This document shows positions 44,501 through 52,782 of a DNA stretch of 64,000 bases, piece by piece. The notes under the pieces were generated by a model. It saw only the letters and a program-made list of their open reading frames with translations, had not been told where the DNA came from and made no database searches. The DNA is from Pedobacter sp. FW305-3-2-15-E-R2A2. GTDB taxonomy: Bacteria; Bacteroidota; Bacteroidia; Sphingobacteriales; Sphingobacteriaceae. The position numbers and the translations under genes are program-made. Positions within the stretch are counted from its first letter, which is position 1. Every line of letters begins with the position of its first letter. The stretch lies in NCBI RefSeq assembly GCF_038446955.1, contig NZ_CP151803.1, forward strand, positions 7,316,001-7,380,000. Direction: 5' to 3'.

Positions 44501-44700
44501 CCCTGATTGTTTGTTGTGGTATTGGTGGTGAAACCGGTAGATTCATTCCTTACCTTAACGGATACGCCGGGAATGGGTTTGTTTTGGTTGTCCGTAATGA
44601 CTCCAGTGATGGAGGCTAGTGTTGTTTGAGCTGCTAATTCGTTTTTTAACAAAGAACAGCAGAAAAATAACAGGACGGTGCACAGTAGATGTCTCATCAT
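41542..44700 (-). CDS. Oar-like TonB-dependent receptor
   Basis: A 1052-residue outer-membrane protein. Signal peptide (ending ELAAQ), carboxypeptidase-regulatory-like domain (ASITGVITDNQNKPIPGVSVKVRN) at about 30-110, TonB plug (ITRLPVNGRNFSNLSDLSPL, IDGMTAKNP), then a long beta-barrel closing with GQIGFRYAF. The plug and barrel follow the Oar-like pattern, a group associated with protease or protein export and adhesion. No SusD partner is next to it, so it is not a standard polysaccharide-utilisation pair. A short region upstream separates it from the amidohydrolase terminator. Confidence 0.88.
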   Translation of the reverse strand: MMRHLLCTVLLFFCCSLLKNELAAQTTLASITGVITDNQNKPIPGVSVKVRNESTGFTTNTTTNNQGSYTFKELPLGSPYTITASYVGFGQQQRTGYSLNQGDAIKLNISMTDAAENLSVVEIVGSGMKNKTETLGAATTISARDITRLPVNGRNFSNLSDLSPLAGKGGNISGQLGSSTNFTIDGMTAKNPTSAGATTSRSGAPYSISIEAVREFKVVTNQYDVTQGRSGGGTISAVTKSGTNTLSGSAFGYGRADWLVSPNEIDGKKRTSDFSTYQYGFSLGGPIIKDKLHFFVAWDHQKDSRPLNIVNIQSDADVTKWGINQATLDKYTDIARRVYGVANTPQFGAFDKKRGTDAGFARLDWQINDKNLLTIRDNYTNDRNPLGLMDNIRVSLYESYGNDKNVDNSLLATLRTSISPRLTNELKAQHLYTYQLSSPGNQLPSANIPRAVVEQVKDGALNTVVQMGGHRFAQEGFENNVFQLVDNLYYNTDKVKYTFGADLMYTRAHSTYGSELNGRFWFTDNGASALDNFENQRPYRYTREVPLLADPSVTQGIFSAALYAQMQTKLATGLDIIAGIRGDYTSYPTTAFNQLVFDKLGLRTDNSLSTFQIQPRVQFNWDVNENHTDFIRLGAGIFGSDINNYATINNTVFDGNHLATIDVTGANVPRPDFLGYRANPSSAPGLELPRISTINTNASDARVPVVYKANISYSRFITDRLKVGITGYMTLGRHNYMYVDRNMVAQPFFRLANEGNRGVFVPAEKIDPKTLSNWQDGRITNELGRVLELNSKGKVNQFAMVIDASYRYFKDGELSFSYTLNDARDNTSYNGNVANSATLSLPVIDDPRDLSRMTYSDNQFRHKIVLYGSSPTFWGFSVGLRYSGIGGTRYSMLSGINTNGDFVPTNDLAFVFDRNNPDVPQKVRTGLQAILDNPATSQSTKDYILKYEGKIAERNGGINKFYGIFDLRITKKIKLYKNHNIEISGDLFNVANLIKKKWGVNESMGTQTLYAAGDPKFDVVKQQYSYNPNAKVGGVVASGSPYQGQIGFRYAF

Positions 44701-44796
44701 TAAATAAGTTTTTAGATTAATTTTCCGAGACGAAAGTAAAGTCGGGATGTTAGTAGAAAACTATACTTGTATTAAGAAATGATACTTGAATAACCC

Positions 44797-44831
44797 CAAA
44801 AAAAATAGGCTACCTTAAAAAGATAGCCTAT
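44797..44831 (-). terminator. Intrinsic terminator of the amidohydrolase operon
   Basis: Stem ATAGGCTA (44805-44812)/TAGCCTAT (44824-44831); on the minus strand followed by a U-run (TTTTTTTT then GGGG). Confidence 0.8.
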
Positions 44832-44871
44832 AAATGATTGCCTGTTAAGCACTAGAAATGATACGGATTAA

Positions 44872-46188
44872 CTAGGGCTTCTGTGCATTGTATTTATCAC
44901 TGAATTTCTTGTCCAGTTGTTTGTGTAAATTGTCCAGATTGATGTCCCTTCCCTGAATAAACGCCTTTTCCACATGATTGGATCTCATATCTAAAGCATC
45001 TCCGGAGGAGATAAAGAAAGTCGCATCTTTACCCGTTTCCAAACTGCCTGTAGTCTTTTCAATTCCAAGTACCTTAGCCGTATTCAGGGTAATGGTTTGT
45101 AGTGCTTTTTCAGGATCAAGACCCCATGCAGCAACCGTTCCTGCCATAAAAGGAAGGTTTCTTTGCTGCCAGTAACCATCAATGCTGATCACCACATTCA
45201 ATCCTGCATTTACCAAAACTGCAGCATTCTTGTAAGGCATGTTCACATCGTCATCCGTCGCATTGGGAAGAGCATGAGGCTGTTTAACCACGACAGAAAT
45301 GTTGTTTTGTTTTAGAAAATCAATCGCCAGATAGGCTTCATCTCCACCCACGATTACCGGAGTGATCTGATATTTCTTCGCGAAATTGACCGCCGCAAGA
45401 ATGTCTTTCTGCCCATCCACACTAATGAATAACTTCTGACTACCATTAAACAGGTTCTTCATCGCTGCAAGACGCGCATTGCTGACTGCTGGTTTAGCCG
45501 TTTCCGCATAGGCCTTAGCTTCAGAAAAAAGCTGGTCCAGCTCATTGATGGAATTTTGTGTTCTTTCTTTTAGCAATTCGGGAGTAAGTGTAGGAGGACG
45601 GTTTCCAAAGCCAGGCCTGATCTTTGGCGTTACCGGCCAGCTCATGTGCATGGCGTCATCTTTTTTGATCGCTGCGTCTTCCCAGTTCCAGGCGTCGAGC
45701 TGTACCGCTGAGGAGCTTCCAGAAACTGTGCCTCCTTGTGGGGTAACCTGTGCCATCAGCACACCATTACTCCTCAATGTGGCAGGAACCTTGGAATCCG
45801 TATTGTAAGCGATGATAGAGCGGATATGAGGGTTCAGGTTGCCGATCTCAGAAAAATCGAGCGATGCTTTTACCGATTCAAACTCCGCCAGACCTAAATT
45901 CGTTACCGGAGCTATAAAACCAGGATAAACATGTTTGCCATTAGCCTGGATCAATTCGCCTTTTGACATATCCAGGCGGACCACCGTGGCATCTCCAATG
46001 CCAGTGATCTTGCCTTTATCAAAGATCAGATATCCATTTTCAATAACGGTACCATTGCCCAGGTGTAGCTTGGCGCCCAATACATAGGTCAGTTTACTTT
46101 GTGCCGGGGCAGGAGAGATATTAGCCTGAGCGAAACCAGAAACGGCGGTTGCGGCGGCAAGGAACAGGGTTAAAAAATATTTATTCAT
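44872..46188 (-). CDS. Amidohydrolase-fold protein, metal site degenerate
   Basis: A 438-residue exported protein (signal peptide MNKYFLTLFLAAATAVSGFAQ) of the imidazolonepropionase-like amidohydrolase group. The fold is recognisable: a small beta domain (VLGAKLHLGNGTVIENGYLIFDKG), a long barrel, and the closing TGSLETGKDATFFIS. The first metal motif, normally HxH after PG(F/L)ID, reads HVYPGFIAPVTNLG, so those ligands are missing. The enzyme may be catalytically dead or use other ligands. It overlaps the end of the 908-residue gene by 8 bp. Confidence 0.75.
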   Translation of the reverse strand: MNKYFLTLFLAAATAVSGFAQANISPAPAQSKLTYVLGAKLHLGNGTVIENGYLIFDKGKITGIGDATVVRLDMSKGELIQANGKHVYPGFIAPVTNLGLAEFESVKASLDFSEIGNLNPHIRSIIAYNTDSKVPATLRSNGVLMAQVTPQGGTVSGSSSAVQLDAWNWEDAAIKKDDAMHMSWPVTPKIRPGFGNRPPTLTPELLKERTQNSINELDQLFSEAKAYAETAKPAVSNARLAAMKNLFNGSQKLFISVDGQKDILAAVNFAKKYQITPVIVGGDEAYLAIDFLKQNNISVVVKQPHALPNATDDDVNMPYKNAAVLVNAGLNVVISIDGYWQQRNLPFMAGTVAAWGLDPEKALQTITLNTAKVLGIEKTTGSLETGKDATFFISSGDALDMRSNHVEKAFIQGRDINLDNLHKQLDKKFSDKYNAQKP

Positions 46189-48907
46189 GAGTATGTGTCC
46201 TTTCTGATTCGTTTAGTTCCATAGCATAATCTTCTACCGTTTCGCAATGGTACATGCGCGGGCTTTCTGCAACAGGGCGTTGTGTTTTGCTTCCTTTACT
46301 TTTGCTGTCCTGCATTTTTTTGATGAGCCTTTCGCGCTCTGTGTTTTGCGCTTTTCTTACCTGTTCATCACGATTGATGTCCCAGTAAGAGATGCCATCC
46401 ACAAATGTTTGCTCTGCTTTGGCGTAAATAGATAAAGGGTGTGCTGACCAGATCACCACATCCGCATCTTTACCTGCTTTGATACTGCCCACTTTGTTGT
46501 CAATGTGCAGCATTTTTGCCGGGTTTAAGGTCACGAATTTCAAGGCATCTTCTTCAGGAACACCGCCATATAATACCGCTTTTCCTGCTTCCTGGTTTAG
46601 CCTGCGGGCCATTTCCGCATCATCTGAATTGAAAGCGGTAGTGATTCCAACGTTGTGCATGATCTTTCCATTGTAAGGAATGGCTTCTGCAACCTCCATT
46701 TTATAAGCCCACCAATCAGAAAACGTAGAAGCATTGATGCCTCGCGCTTTCATTTTATCGGCCACTTTATAGCCTTCCAGAATATGGGTAAAAGTGTTGA
46801 TCTTAAAGCCAAGACTATCGGCCACATTCATCAGCATATTGATCTCCGACTGCACGTAAGAGTGACAGGTGATGAAACGTTTGTTGTCCAGAATTTCTAC
46901 AATCGCATCCAGCTCCAGATCACGACGTACGGCGCTTCCTTTGACAGCCATTGCCGCTTTATATTCTTTTGCACGGGTAAACTGATCCACAAAAGATTGT
47001 TCTACTCCCATTCTTGTTACCGGAAAACGTGCTCCGGAACCAAAATTACTTTGCTTTACGTTCTCCCCAAGCGCAAACTTGATAAAGCCATCAGAACCGG
47101 CAAATTTTAGCTCCTCAGGAAGTTTCCCCCAACGGAGTTTGATCAGTTGTGCCTGTCCGCCTACCGGGTTCGCAGAGCCATGAAGGATCTGTGAAGTGGT
47201 GACCCCACCTGCCAGCTGACGGTAAATATTAACGTCTTCAGAATTGATGATGTCTGCAATCCGTACTTCTGCGGAGGAAGATTGAGCGCCTTCATTGATC
47301 CCGCCTGTTCCCGCGATATGGGAATGCTCGTCGATCAGACCGGGAGTGATGTGTTTTCCGGTCGCATCAATTACTTTTGCATTACCCGCACTTAGGTTTT
47401 TACCTACCGATTTGATCTTTCCGTTTTCGAGTAAGACATCTGCATTCTGTAAAATGCCCTCTTTTTCATTCGTCCAAACGGTCGCATTTTTCAATAATAC
47501 TGTTTCTTGTTTTAAAGGACTGGCATTGCCGAAAGCTGTGAATGGATAGATCAGCGTGCCTGTTGCCAGTTTTTGTACCGGTTCTTCTTTTTTCGCAGCG
47601 GCTTTTGACGTCGTATCTTTTTCGTCTTTTTGATAGGTGATGAAGCGTTTTCCCTGAACCCAGTTTTCGAGAACCAGGTTGCTCTTTTTAAATAAGCTGT
47701 CGGAAGTAATGATGAAGTTGGCCAGTTTGCCTTTTTCAATCGTACCTACCTTATCGGAAATCCCAATCATTGCTGCGGGAACCTCCGTAACGGCGAGTAA
47801 AGCTTGTTTCTGACTCAATCCATTGTCTATTGCCGAACGGATATTGGTCCAGAAATCAGCTGGTTTATCCAGGCCATGAGCGGTTAAAGAAAACCTGATC
47901 CCTGCTTTTTCCAGAACTCCCGGATTGGCAGGGGCCATTTCCCAGCCTTTCATTTGTGCCAGTGTCACTGCTCTTGCATCTGCAGGATCTGCAACATCGT
48001 AGGCCTTCACAAAGTTGATGGGAATGATCAGACTGGCTCCGGTGCCTTTTACGGCATCAATTCTCTGGTATTCATCTCCACTTGATTTGATGATGTATTG
48101 TTTGCCGAACTCTTTTGCAATTTTATCGGCGCGCAGAATATTTTGCCAGCCATCGGCTTCAAAGATCTGAGGCAGCTCTTGTTGTTTGTTAAACTCTTCC
48201 AGAGAGATGTTGTACTCTTCTTTCTGTTTGGCATACCATTGTGCATCGTAATAGGTCTGACGCAGGAGCGCGATAGATCCCATCAATGAGGTCGGGTAAT
48301 CGTTTTGTGAAGTCCCCTTATTGAAGGAATAATTGGCGGCAGTCTGGGGTTTCAGGATGATGCTGTTTTCCCGTTCGTCGCTTAAAGTCACCGCCGAAGA
48401 GGTTCCGCGGGAGATGCCGTCTCTGTTGATCACATTGACACTGCCAAACCCTGCTTTACGCAGCTCGTCTGCTTTTTTTGTGTCTATGGCAAAGATCGTA
48501 CTGACATGTGTTTCCGGACGAATGGCTTCATTCCAGCCATAAGCTCCTTTTTTCGTAGAGATAAAAATCGATTGGCGTGGACCACCTGTTCCCTGGCGAC
48601 TGCCTTCTGCTACGCCATAAGCGGTAAAAGCATCCACGAGTGAGGGATAAATGTATTTGCCTTTCAGGTCAATCACAACATAACCTTTCGGTACCGCTGT
48701 TCCTGTGCCTACAGACTGGATGGTCTGTCCTTTAATTAATAAGGTTCCGTTAGAGATGGTCTGGTTGGCATTCACTACAATATTTGCATTGGTGAAAGCA
48801 TACATACCCTGCCTGATGTCGTAAGAACCATTGACAGGATAGGTTTGCTGTGCAAATACAAAAGTACCAGAAAAGACCAACGCAAGCGAGAGTAGAATTT
48901 TCTTCAT
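46181..48907 (-). CDS. Tandem amidohydrolase, one degenerate and one intact domain
   Basis: A 908-residue exported protein with two amidohydrolase-like halves. The first (about 25-420) has the fold and LANFIITSD ending, but the metal motif reads KYIYPSLVDAF, without HxH. The second (about 450-870) has the full HSH site (ITPGLIDEHSHIAGTGG), the further histidines in ITCHSYVQSE and TFTHILEGYK, and the aspartate in FNSDDAEM, so it should be active. Relatives hydrolyse cyclic amides or dipeptides. It lies upstream of the 438-residue gene with translational overlap, and the two probably form a complex in the periplasm. Confidence 0.8.
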   Translation of the reverse strand: MKKILLSLALVFSGTFVFAQQTYPVNGSYDIRQGMYAFTNANIVVNANQTISNGTLLIKGQTIQSVGTGTAVPKGYVVIDLKGKYIYPSLVDAFTAYGVAEGSRQGTGGPRQSIFISTKKGAYGWNEAIRPETHVSTIFAIDTKKADELRKAGFGSVNVINRDGISRGTSSAVTLSDERENSIILKPQTAANYSFNKGTSQNDYPTSLMGSIALLRQTYYDAQWYAKQKEEYNISLEEFNKQQELPQIFEADGWQNILRADKIAKEFGKQYIIKSSGDEYQRIDAVKGTGASLIIPINFVKAYDVADPADARAVTLAQMKGWEMAPANPGVLEKAGIRFSLTAHGLDKPADFWTNIRSAIDNGLSQKQALLAVTEVPAAMIGISDKVGTIEKGKLANFIITSDSLFKKSNLVLENWVQGKRFITYQKDEKDTTSKAAAKKEEPVQKLATGTLIYPFTAFGNASPLKQETVLLKNATVWTNEKEGILQNADVLLENGKIKSVGKNLSAGNAKVIDATGKHITPGLIDEHSHIAGTGGINEGAQSSSAEVRIADIINSEDVNIYRQLAGGVTTSQILHGSANPVGGQAQLIKLRWGKLPEELKFAGSDGFIKFALGENVKQSNFGSGARFPVTRMGVEQSFVDQFTRAKEYKAAMAVKGSAVRRDLELDAIVEILDNKRFITCHSYVQSEINMLMNVADSLGFKINTFTHILEGYKVADKMKARGINASTFSDWWAYKMEVAEAIPYNGKIMHNVGITTAFNSDDAEMARRLNQEAGKAVLYGGVPEEDALKFVTLNPAKMLHIDNKVGSIKAGKDADVVIWSAHPLSIYAKAEQTFVDGISYWDINRDEQVRKAQNTERERLIKKMQDSKSKGSKTQRPVAESPRMYHCETVEDYAMELNESERTHTHE

Positions 48908-49086
48908 AAAAATTTAGATTAGTTCCCTAAATCTATCATAAAAAAACAATTACAGGGCTTTATAACATGTTTTTTACTGAAAACAAGGTGCTTGTATCAT
49001 TTAGAATGGTTTTAAATAAGAATTACTATTTTCTCTTTTTTATAATCAAGTAATTTATTAGTTAAGTTTGAAAGAAAAACACAGTT

Positions 49087-49521
49087 ATGAATTTCTATCA
49101 GATTTTGAGAAGTGCGCATTCAGGATGGCGTTACTTGGTTTTAATTTTATTGGTATTGGCAATCGTTCAGGCATTGACAGGATGGTTGGGTAAAAAACCA
49201 TACACAGAAGGAAACAGGAAATTGAATGTTTTTACATTGATCTTTACCCATGTCCAAATTTTATTTGGCTTGATATTATACTTTATGAGCCCTTTAGTAG
49301 AGGCGGGAATTAGATATTGGAAAATGGAGCACATCTCAATGATGATTTTTGCAGCCATTTTAATCACTGTCGGAAACGCAAGATCGAAGCGAATAGTGGA
49401 GCCAGCAGGTAAACATCGCACTATTGCCCTTTATTTTGGTCTTGGACTAATCATGATTGTTGCCGCAATTATCGCAATGATCAAGGCTGATCCTGCAAGG
49501 ACATTCTGGGGAGTATCATAA
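49087..49521 (+). CDS. Four-helix membrane protein, possible cytochrome b-like
   Basis: A 144-residue inner-membrane protein with four predicted helices. Conserved-looking histidines sit near the membrane faces (His11 in RSAHSGWRY, His in FTHVQI, His in MEHISM), spaced as heme ligands in small cytochrome b-type proteins. The evidence is suggestive only and no full heme motif is certain. Single gene upstream of the trp leader. Confidence 0.55.
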   Translation: MNFYQILRSAHSGWRYLVLILLVLAIVQALTGWLGKKPYTEGNRKLNVFTLIFTHVQILFGLILYFMSPLVEAGIRYWKMEHISMMIFAAILITVGNARSKRIVEPAGKHRTIALYFGLGLIMIVAAIIAMIKADPARTFWGVS

Positions 49522-49573
49522 AATTTCACAATTTAATTTGGTGTTGTAAGATTTATTTATATTTTTGTTGCTC
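49522..49573. other. Short gap before trp leader peptide
   Basis: No gene; probably holds the trp promoter and the leader peptide start region. No strong consensus match seen. Confidence 0.3.
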
Positions 49574-49651
49574 ATGATTAACAATATACATACTTGGCAA
49601 TGGCGCAGTAATTCTGAAAAGAGTTTCGTCGTAGCTTCGTGTACCTTATAG
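49574..49651 (+). CDS. trp leader peptide (Trp-Gln-Trp)
   Basis: A 25-codon open frame from ATG 49574 to TAG 49649-49651. It encodes HTWQWRSN near its centre, with Trp codons at 49595 and 49601. It lies upstream of trpE and overlaps the antiterminator arm at 49623-49631, which is the geometry of a translation-controlled attenuator. A ribosome stalled at Trp codons would leave that arm free; a ribosome reaching the stop would cover it. Confidence 0.75.
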   Translation: MINNIHTWQWRSNSEKSFVVASCTL

Positions 49652-49709
49652 TTTATCAACCTAAACCAAACCACACTTTAACCCGACGTAACCACACGTC
49701 GGGTTTTTT
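49623..49709 (+). promoter_or_regulatory. trp transcription attenuator
   Basis: Terminator stem AACCCGACGT (49680-49689)/ACGTCGGGTT (49696-49705) followed by T-run. The 5' part of it, CGACGTAAC (49684-49692), pairs 8 of 9 with GTTTCGTCG at 49623-49631, making a competing antiterminator. The leader peptide with two Trp codons is translated across the antiterminator arm. Classic attenuation control of trpEGC. Confidence 0.75.
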
Positions 49710-49970
49710 GTTGCATATTTTTTTTGAAGAGGAAAGGGAAACATCGTAAGCATAGGGCTTACAAAACTTGATAAACAGGCTTATGATCGTTTCATAACCC
49801 TTAAAGAACAAATAGATACAGATGGAAAATCGAAAGCATACCTGGCCTGGCGCCTGAAAATGAAACAAAAGCTTCCTGGAAAAGAAAGCCCTATAACGAT
49901 CGAAAAAATGAATATATACGGATTGCTCCCGGAAAGTGGAAAGCAATGCAAATGAAAACCAAGAATTAAG
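49710..49970 (+). other. Leader remainder with a start-less reading frame
   Basis: 260 bp between attenuator and trpE. An open frame, roughly 49727-49954, codes for LTKLDKQAYDRFITLKEQID and similar, but has no ATG/GTG/TTG at its head. It may be the degraded tail of a small gene. I do not recognise it. Confidence 0.3.
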
Positions 49971-51374
49971 ATGAAGAACTATATAATTAATACCACTTAC
50001 AAGAAGCGCCTTGCCGATACCACGACTCCGGTGAGCATCTATCTGAGGTTAAGAGATGTGTTCCCAAATACCATTTTATTGGAAAGTTCCGACTACCACA
50101 GCCGGGAGAACTCTGTGAGCTATGTCTGCGCAGAACCTGTTGCAGGAATTACCCTCAACAACGGCATCTTATCTTCCTACTTCCCTGATGGAAAGAAAAG
50201 TGAAAAAGAGAACTTTGTGCTGACCGAAGAAATTGATGCTTTCAAACAACAGTTTCAACCAGGAGTAGTGGAAGATACCCGCTATATCTCTAACGGTTTG
50301 TTCGGATATTTTACCTGGAATGCCATCCCTCAATTTGAAGACATTACTTTCAAAGCGGAATGCCCAAAGGAAGAAGAAATTCCGGTGATGCAATACCATA
50401 TTTACCGGTACATCATCGCGATTGACCACTTTAAAAACGAAGTTACCCTCTTCAAAAATACTTTTAACGGAGATGAAGATGAGGACCTGACCAAGATGGA
50501 ATACCTGGTTCAGAATAAAAATTTCCCGGAATACAGCTTTAAAACCACGGGTGAAGAGCATTCAAACCTGACGGATCAGGGCTTTATGGATATTGTCGAC
50601 AAGATGAAGACGCATATCCTGCGTGGTGATGTATTTCAGATCGTTCCATCCAGAGCATTTAAACAGGGTTTCTTAGGGGATGAGTTTAATGTATATCGTT
50701 GCCTGCGTTCCATCAACCCTTCTCCATACCTGTTCTATTTCGATTATGGAAGCTTTAAGCTGTTCGGCTCCTCGCCGGAAGCACAGATCACGATAAAAAA
50801 TAATGTAGCTAATATTTTCCCGATTGCCGGAACCTTCAAAAGAACCGGAAATGATGAGGAGGATGCAGAACTGGCCAGAAAATTAGAACAGGATCCTAAG
50901 GAAAGTGCAGAACATGTGATGCTGGTAGACCTGGCAAGAAATGACCTGAGCAGACATTGTAGCGGGGTAGAAGTAAAGTCCTTCAAAGAAGTACAATACT
51001 ATTCACATCTGATTCACCTGGTTTCCAAAGTAAGTGGAAATCTTCAAAAGAACACTTCTGCCTTTAAGGTGGTGGCAGATACTTATCCTGCCGGAACATT
51101 GAGCGGTGCACCCAAATACAGGGCAATGCAACTCATCGATGAATACGAAGGACTGGGACGTAACTTCTATGCCGGAGCCATTGGCTATATGGGTTTTGAT
51201 GATAAGTTCAACCATGCCATCATGATCCGTACTTTCATGAGTAAAAATAACCAGCTGCATTACAGGGCGGGTGCGGGTATCGTGGCAGATTCCATCCCTG
51301 AAAATGAGATGAATGAAGTAAATAATAAAATTGCAGCCCTTCGCCGGGCAATAGAAATGGCTACAGGAATATAA
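49971..51374 (+). CDS. trpE: Anthranilate synthase component I
   Basis: Makes anthranilate from chorismate and ammonia supplied by TrpG. The chorismate-binding domain shows MKTHILRGDVFQIVPSRAF, YLFYFDYGSFKLFGSSPE, PIAGTFKRTGNDEEDAELA and GTLSGAPKYRAMQLI. At 467 residues it is a normal length. First gene of trpE-trpG-trpC, with stop and next start almost touching. Confidence 0.95.
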   Translation: MKNYIINTTYKKRLADTTTPVSIYLRLRDVFPNTILLESSDYHSRENSVSYVCAEPVAGITLNNGILSSYFPDGKKSEKENFVLTEEIDAFKQQFQPGVVEDTRYISNGLFGYFTWNAIPQFEDITFKAECPKEEEIPVMQYHIYRYIIAIDHFKNEVTLFKNTFNGDEDEDLTKMEYLVQNKNFPEYSFKTTGEEHSNLTDQGFMDIVDKMKTHILRGDVFQIVPSRAFKQGFLGDEFNVYRCLRSINPSPYLFYFDYGSFKLFGSSPEAQITIKNNVANIFPIAGTFKRTGNDEEDAELARKLEQDPKESAEHVMLVDLARNDLSRHCSGVEVKSFKEVQYYSHLIHLVSKVSGNLQKNTSAFKVVADTYPAGTLSGAPKYRAMQLIDEYEGLGRNFYAGAIGYMGFDDKFNHAIMIRTFMSKNNQLHYRAGAGIVADSIPENEMNEVNNKIAALRRAIEMATGI

Positions 51375-51393
51375 CATGACAAATCATACGAAC

Positions 51394-51966
51394 ATGCAGA
51401 AGAAAGTACTGGTAATCGACAATTACGATTCATTCACCTATAATTTAGTGCATTTAATCAATGAACTGGGTAGAGAGGTGGAAGTGTGGCGTAACGATAA
51501 GTTCGACCTGGCAGATGTCGACCAATATGATCAGATCATCCTTTCTCCAGGTCCCGGAATTCCGGAAGAAGCGGGATTGCTTTTGGAAGTGATCAAAAAA
51601 TATGCGCCCACTAAAAGTATCTTTGGTGTTTGTTTAGGGCAACAGGCAATTGCAGAAGCATTTGGCGGAACTTTACTAAATTTAGGTCGCCCGATGCATG
51701 GAATTGCAACACCCATTACGGTACTGGATAAAGAAGAAGTGATGTTTATAGATTGCCCGGAAACAATTAATGTAGGACGTTACCATTCCTGGGTAGTCAG
51801 CAATGAAGGATTGCCGGAATGCCTTACCGTAACTGCAACTGATAAAGACAACGAAATCATGGCGCTAAGACACAACGAGTTCAATGTCAGAGGTGTTCAG
51901 TTTCACCCGGAAAGCGTCCTTACGGAATATGGTAAACAAATGATGAAAAACTGGTTAGCCCATTAA
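51394..51966 (+). CDS. trpG: Anthranilate synthase component II (glutamine amidotransferase)
   Basis: Class I glutaminase subunit. Catalytic Cys in GVCLGQQAIAEAFGG and the His/Glu of FHPESVLTEYG. The start is set at ATG 51394 (MQKKVLVIDNYDSFTYN), the usual TrpG beginning; the ATG at 51376 would add six residues. Close spacing to trpE and trpC. Confidence 0.94.
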   Translation: MQKKVLVIDNYDSFTYNLVHLINELGREVEVWRNDKFDLADVDQYDQIILSPGPGIPEEAGLLLEVIKKYAPTKSIFGVCLGQQAIAEAFGGTLLNLGRPMHGIATPITVLDKEEVMFIDCPETINVGRYHSWVVSNEGLPECLTVTATDKDNEIMALRHNEFNVRGVQFHPESVLTEYGKQMMKNWLAH

Positions 51967-51968
51967 TT

Positions 51969-52760
51969 ATGAATATTTTAGATAAAATCGTACTGCGCAA
52001 AAGAGAAGAAGTGGAACTCGCTAAAGCGAATGTTTCCATCAAACAACTGGAAGCAGCCTTACATTTCAACCGTGTTCCTTATTCCTTTGAAGATTTTTTA
52101 CTGGACGATCAGCGCAGTGGTATCATCGCGGAATTTAAACGACGTTCCCCTTCAAAAGGCATCATTAATGACAAAGTGACTGTTGAAGAGGTAACTACGG
52201 CATATGCAGCTGCAGGTGCTTCCGCTTTATCTGTATTAACGGATGTAGATTTTTTCGGTGGACATACCAATGACCTGCTGGCCGCAAGGGCAGCCAATCA
52301 GATTCCGATCTTAAGAAAAGATTTCATGATCGATGAGTACCAGATCCTGGAAGCCAAAGCTTTAGGAGCTGACATCATCTTGCTCATTGCGGCGATCCTG
52401 ACTCCGGATGAGATCGAAGACCTGGCGGTCTTCGCTAAAAGTCTCGGTTTAAACGTGTTATTGGAGGTTCATAACCTGGAAGAATTGCAAAGAAGTGTCA
52501 TTCCCGAACTGGATGCAATTGGGGTGAACAACCGCAATCTTGCTGATTTCTCGGTGAACATTCAAACCTCTTTTGACCTGGTAGATGAGATTCCGGACGA
52601 CTTCCTGAAGATCTCTGAAAGTGCCATCAGCAACCCACAGACGATTAATGAGCTGCGTGCTGCGGGATTCGATGGTTTCCTGATTGGGGAGAACTTTATG
52701 AAAACCGAAAACCCGGGAGCATCCATGACCGACTTTGTCAGTCAGCTGATCTCGGTATAA
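51969..52760 (+). CDS. trpC: Indole-3-glycerol-phosphate synthase
   Basis: A 263-residue TIM barrel, cyclising CdRP to indoleglycerol phosphate. Motifs IIAEFKRRSPSKG, SVLTDVDFFGG, ILRKDFMIDEYQI, AIGVNNRNL and ISESAI are all present. It follows trpG after 2 bp. trpD, which normally sits between trpG and trpC in this phylum, is missing from this operon; trpFBA are not in the window. Confidence 0.95.
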   Translation: MNILDKIVLRKREEVELAKANVSIKQLEAALHFNRVPYSFEDFLLDDQRSGIIAEFKRRSPSKGIINDKVTVEEVTTAYAAAGASALSVLTDVDFFGGHTNDLLAARAANQIPILRKDFMIDEYQILEAKALGADIILLIAAILTPDEIEDLAVFAKSLGLNVLLEVHNLEELQRSVIPELDAIGVNNRNLADFSVNIQTSFDLVDEIPDDFLKISESAISNPQTINELRAAGFDGFLIGENFMKTENPGASMTDFVSQLISV

Positions 52761-52782
52761 CTTTTGTATCTTTGTACTTTAC

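Noticed and set aside
49656..49946. 96-residue minus-strand open frame before trpE
   Set aside because: It is antisense to the attenuator and leader remainder, with no domain and no partner gene.
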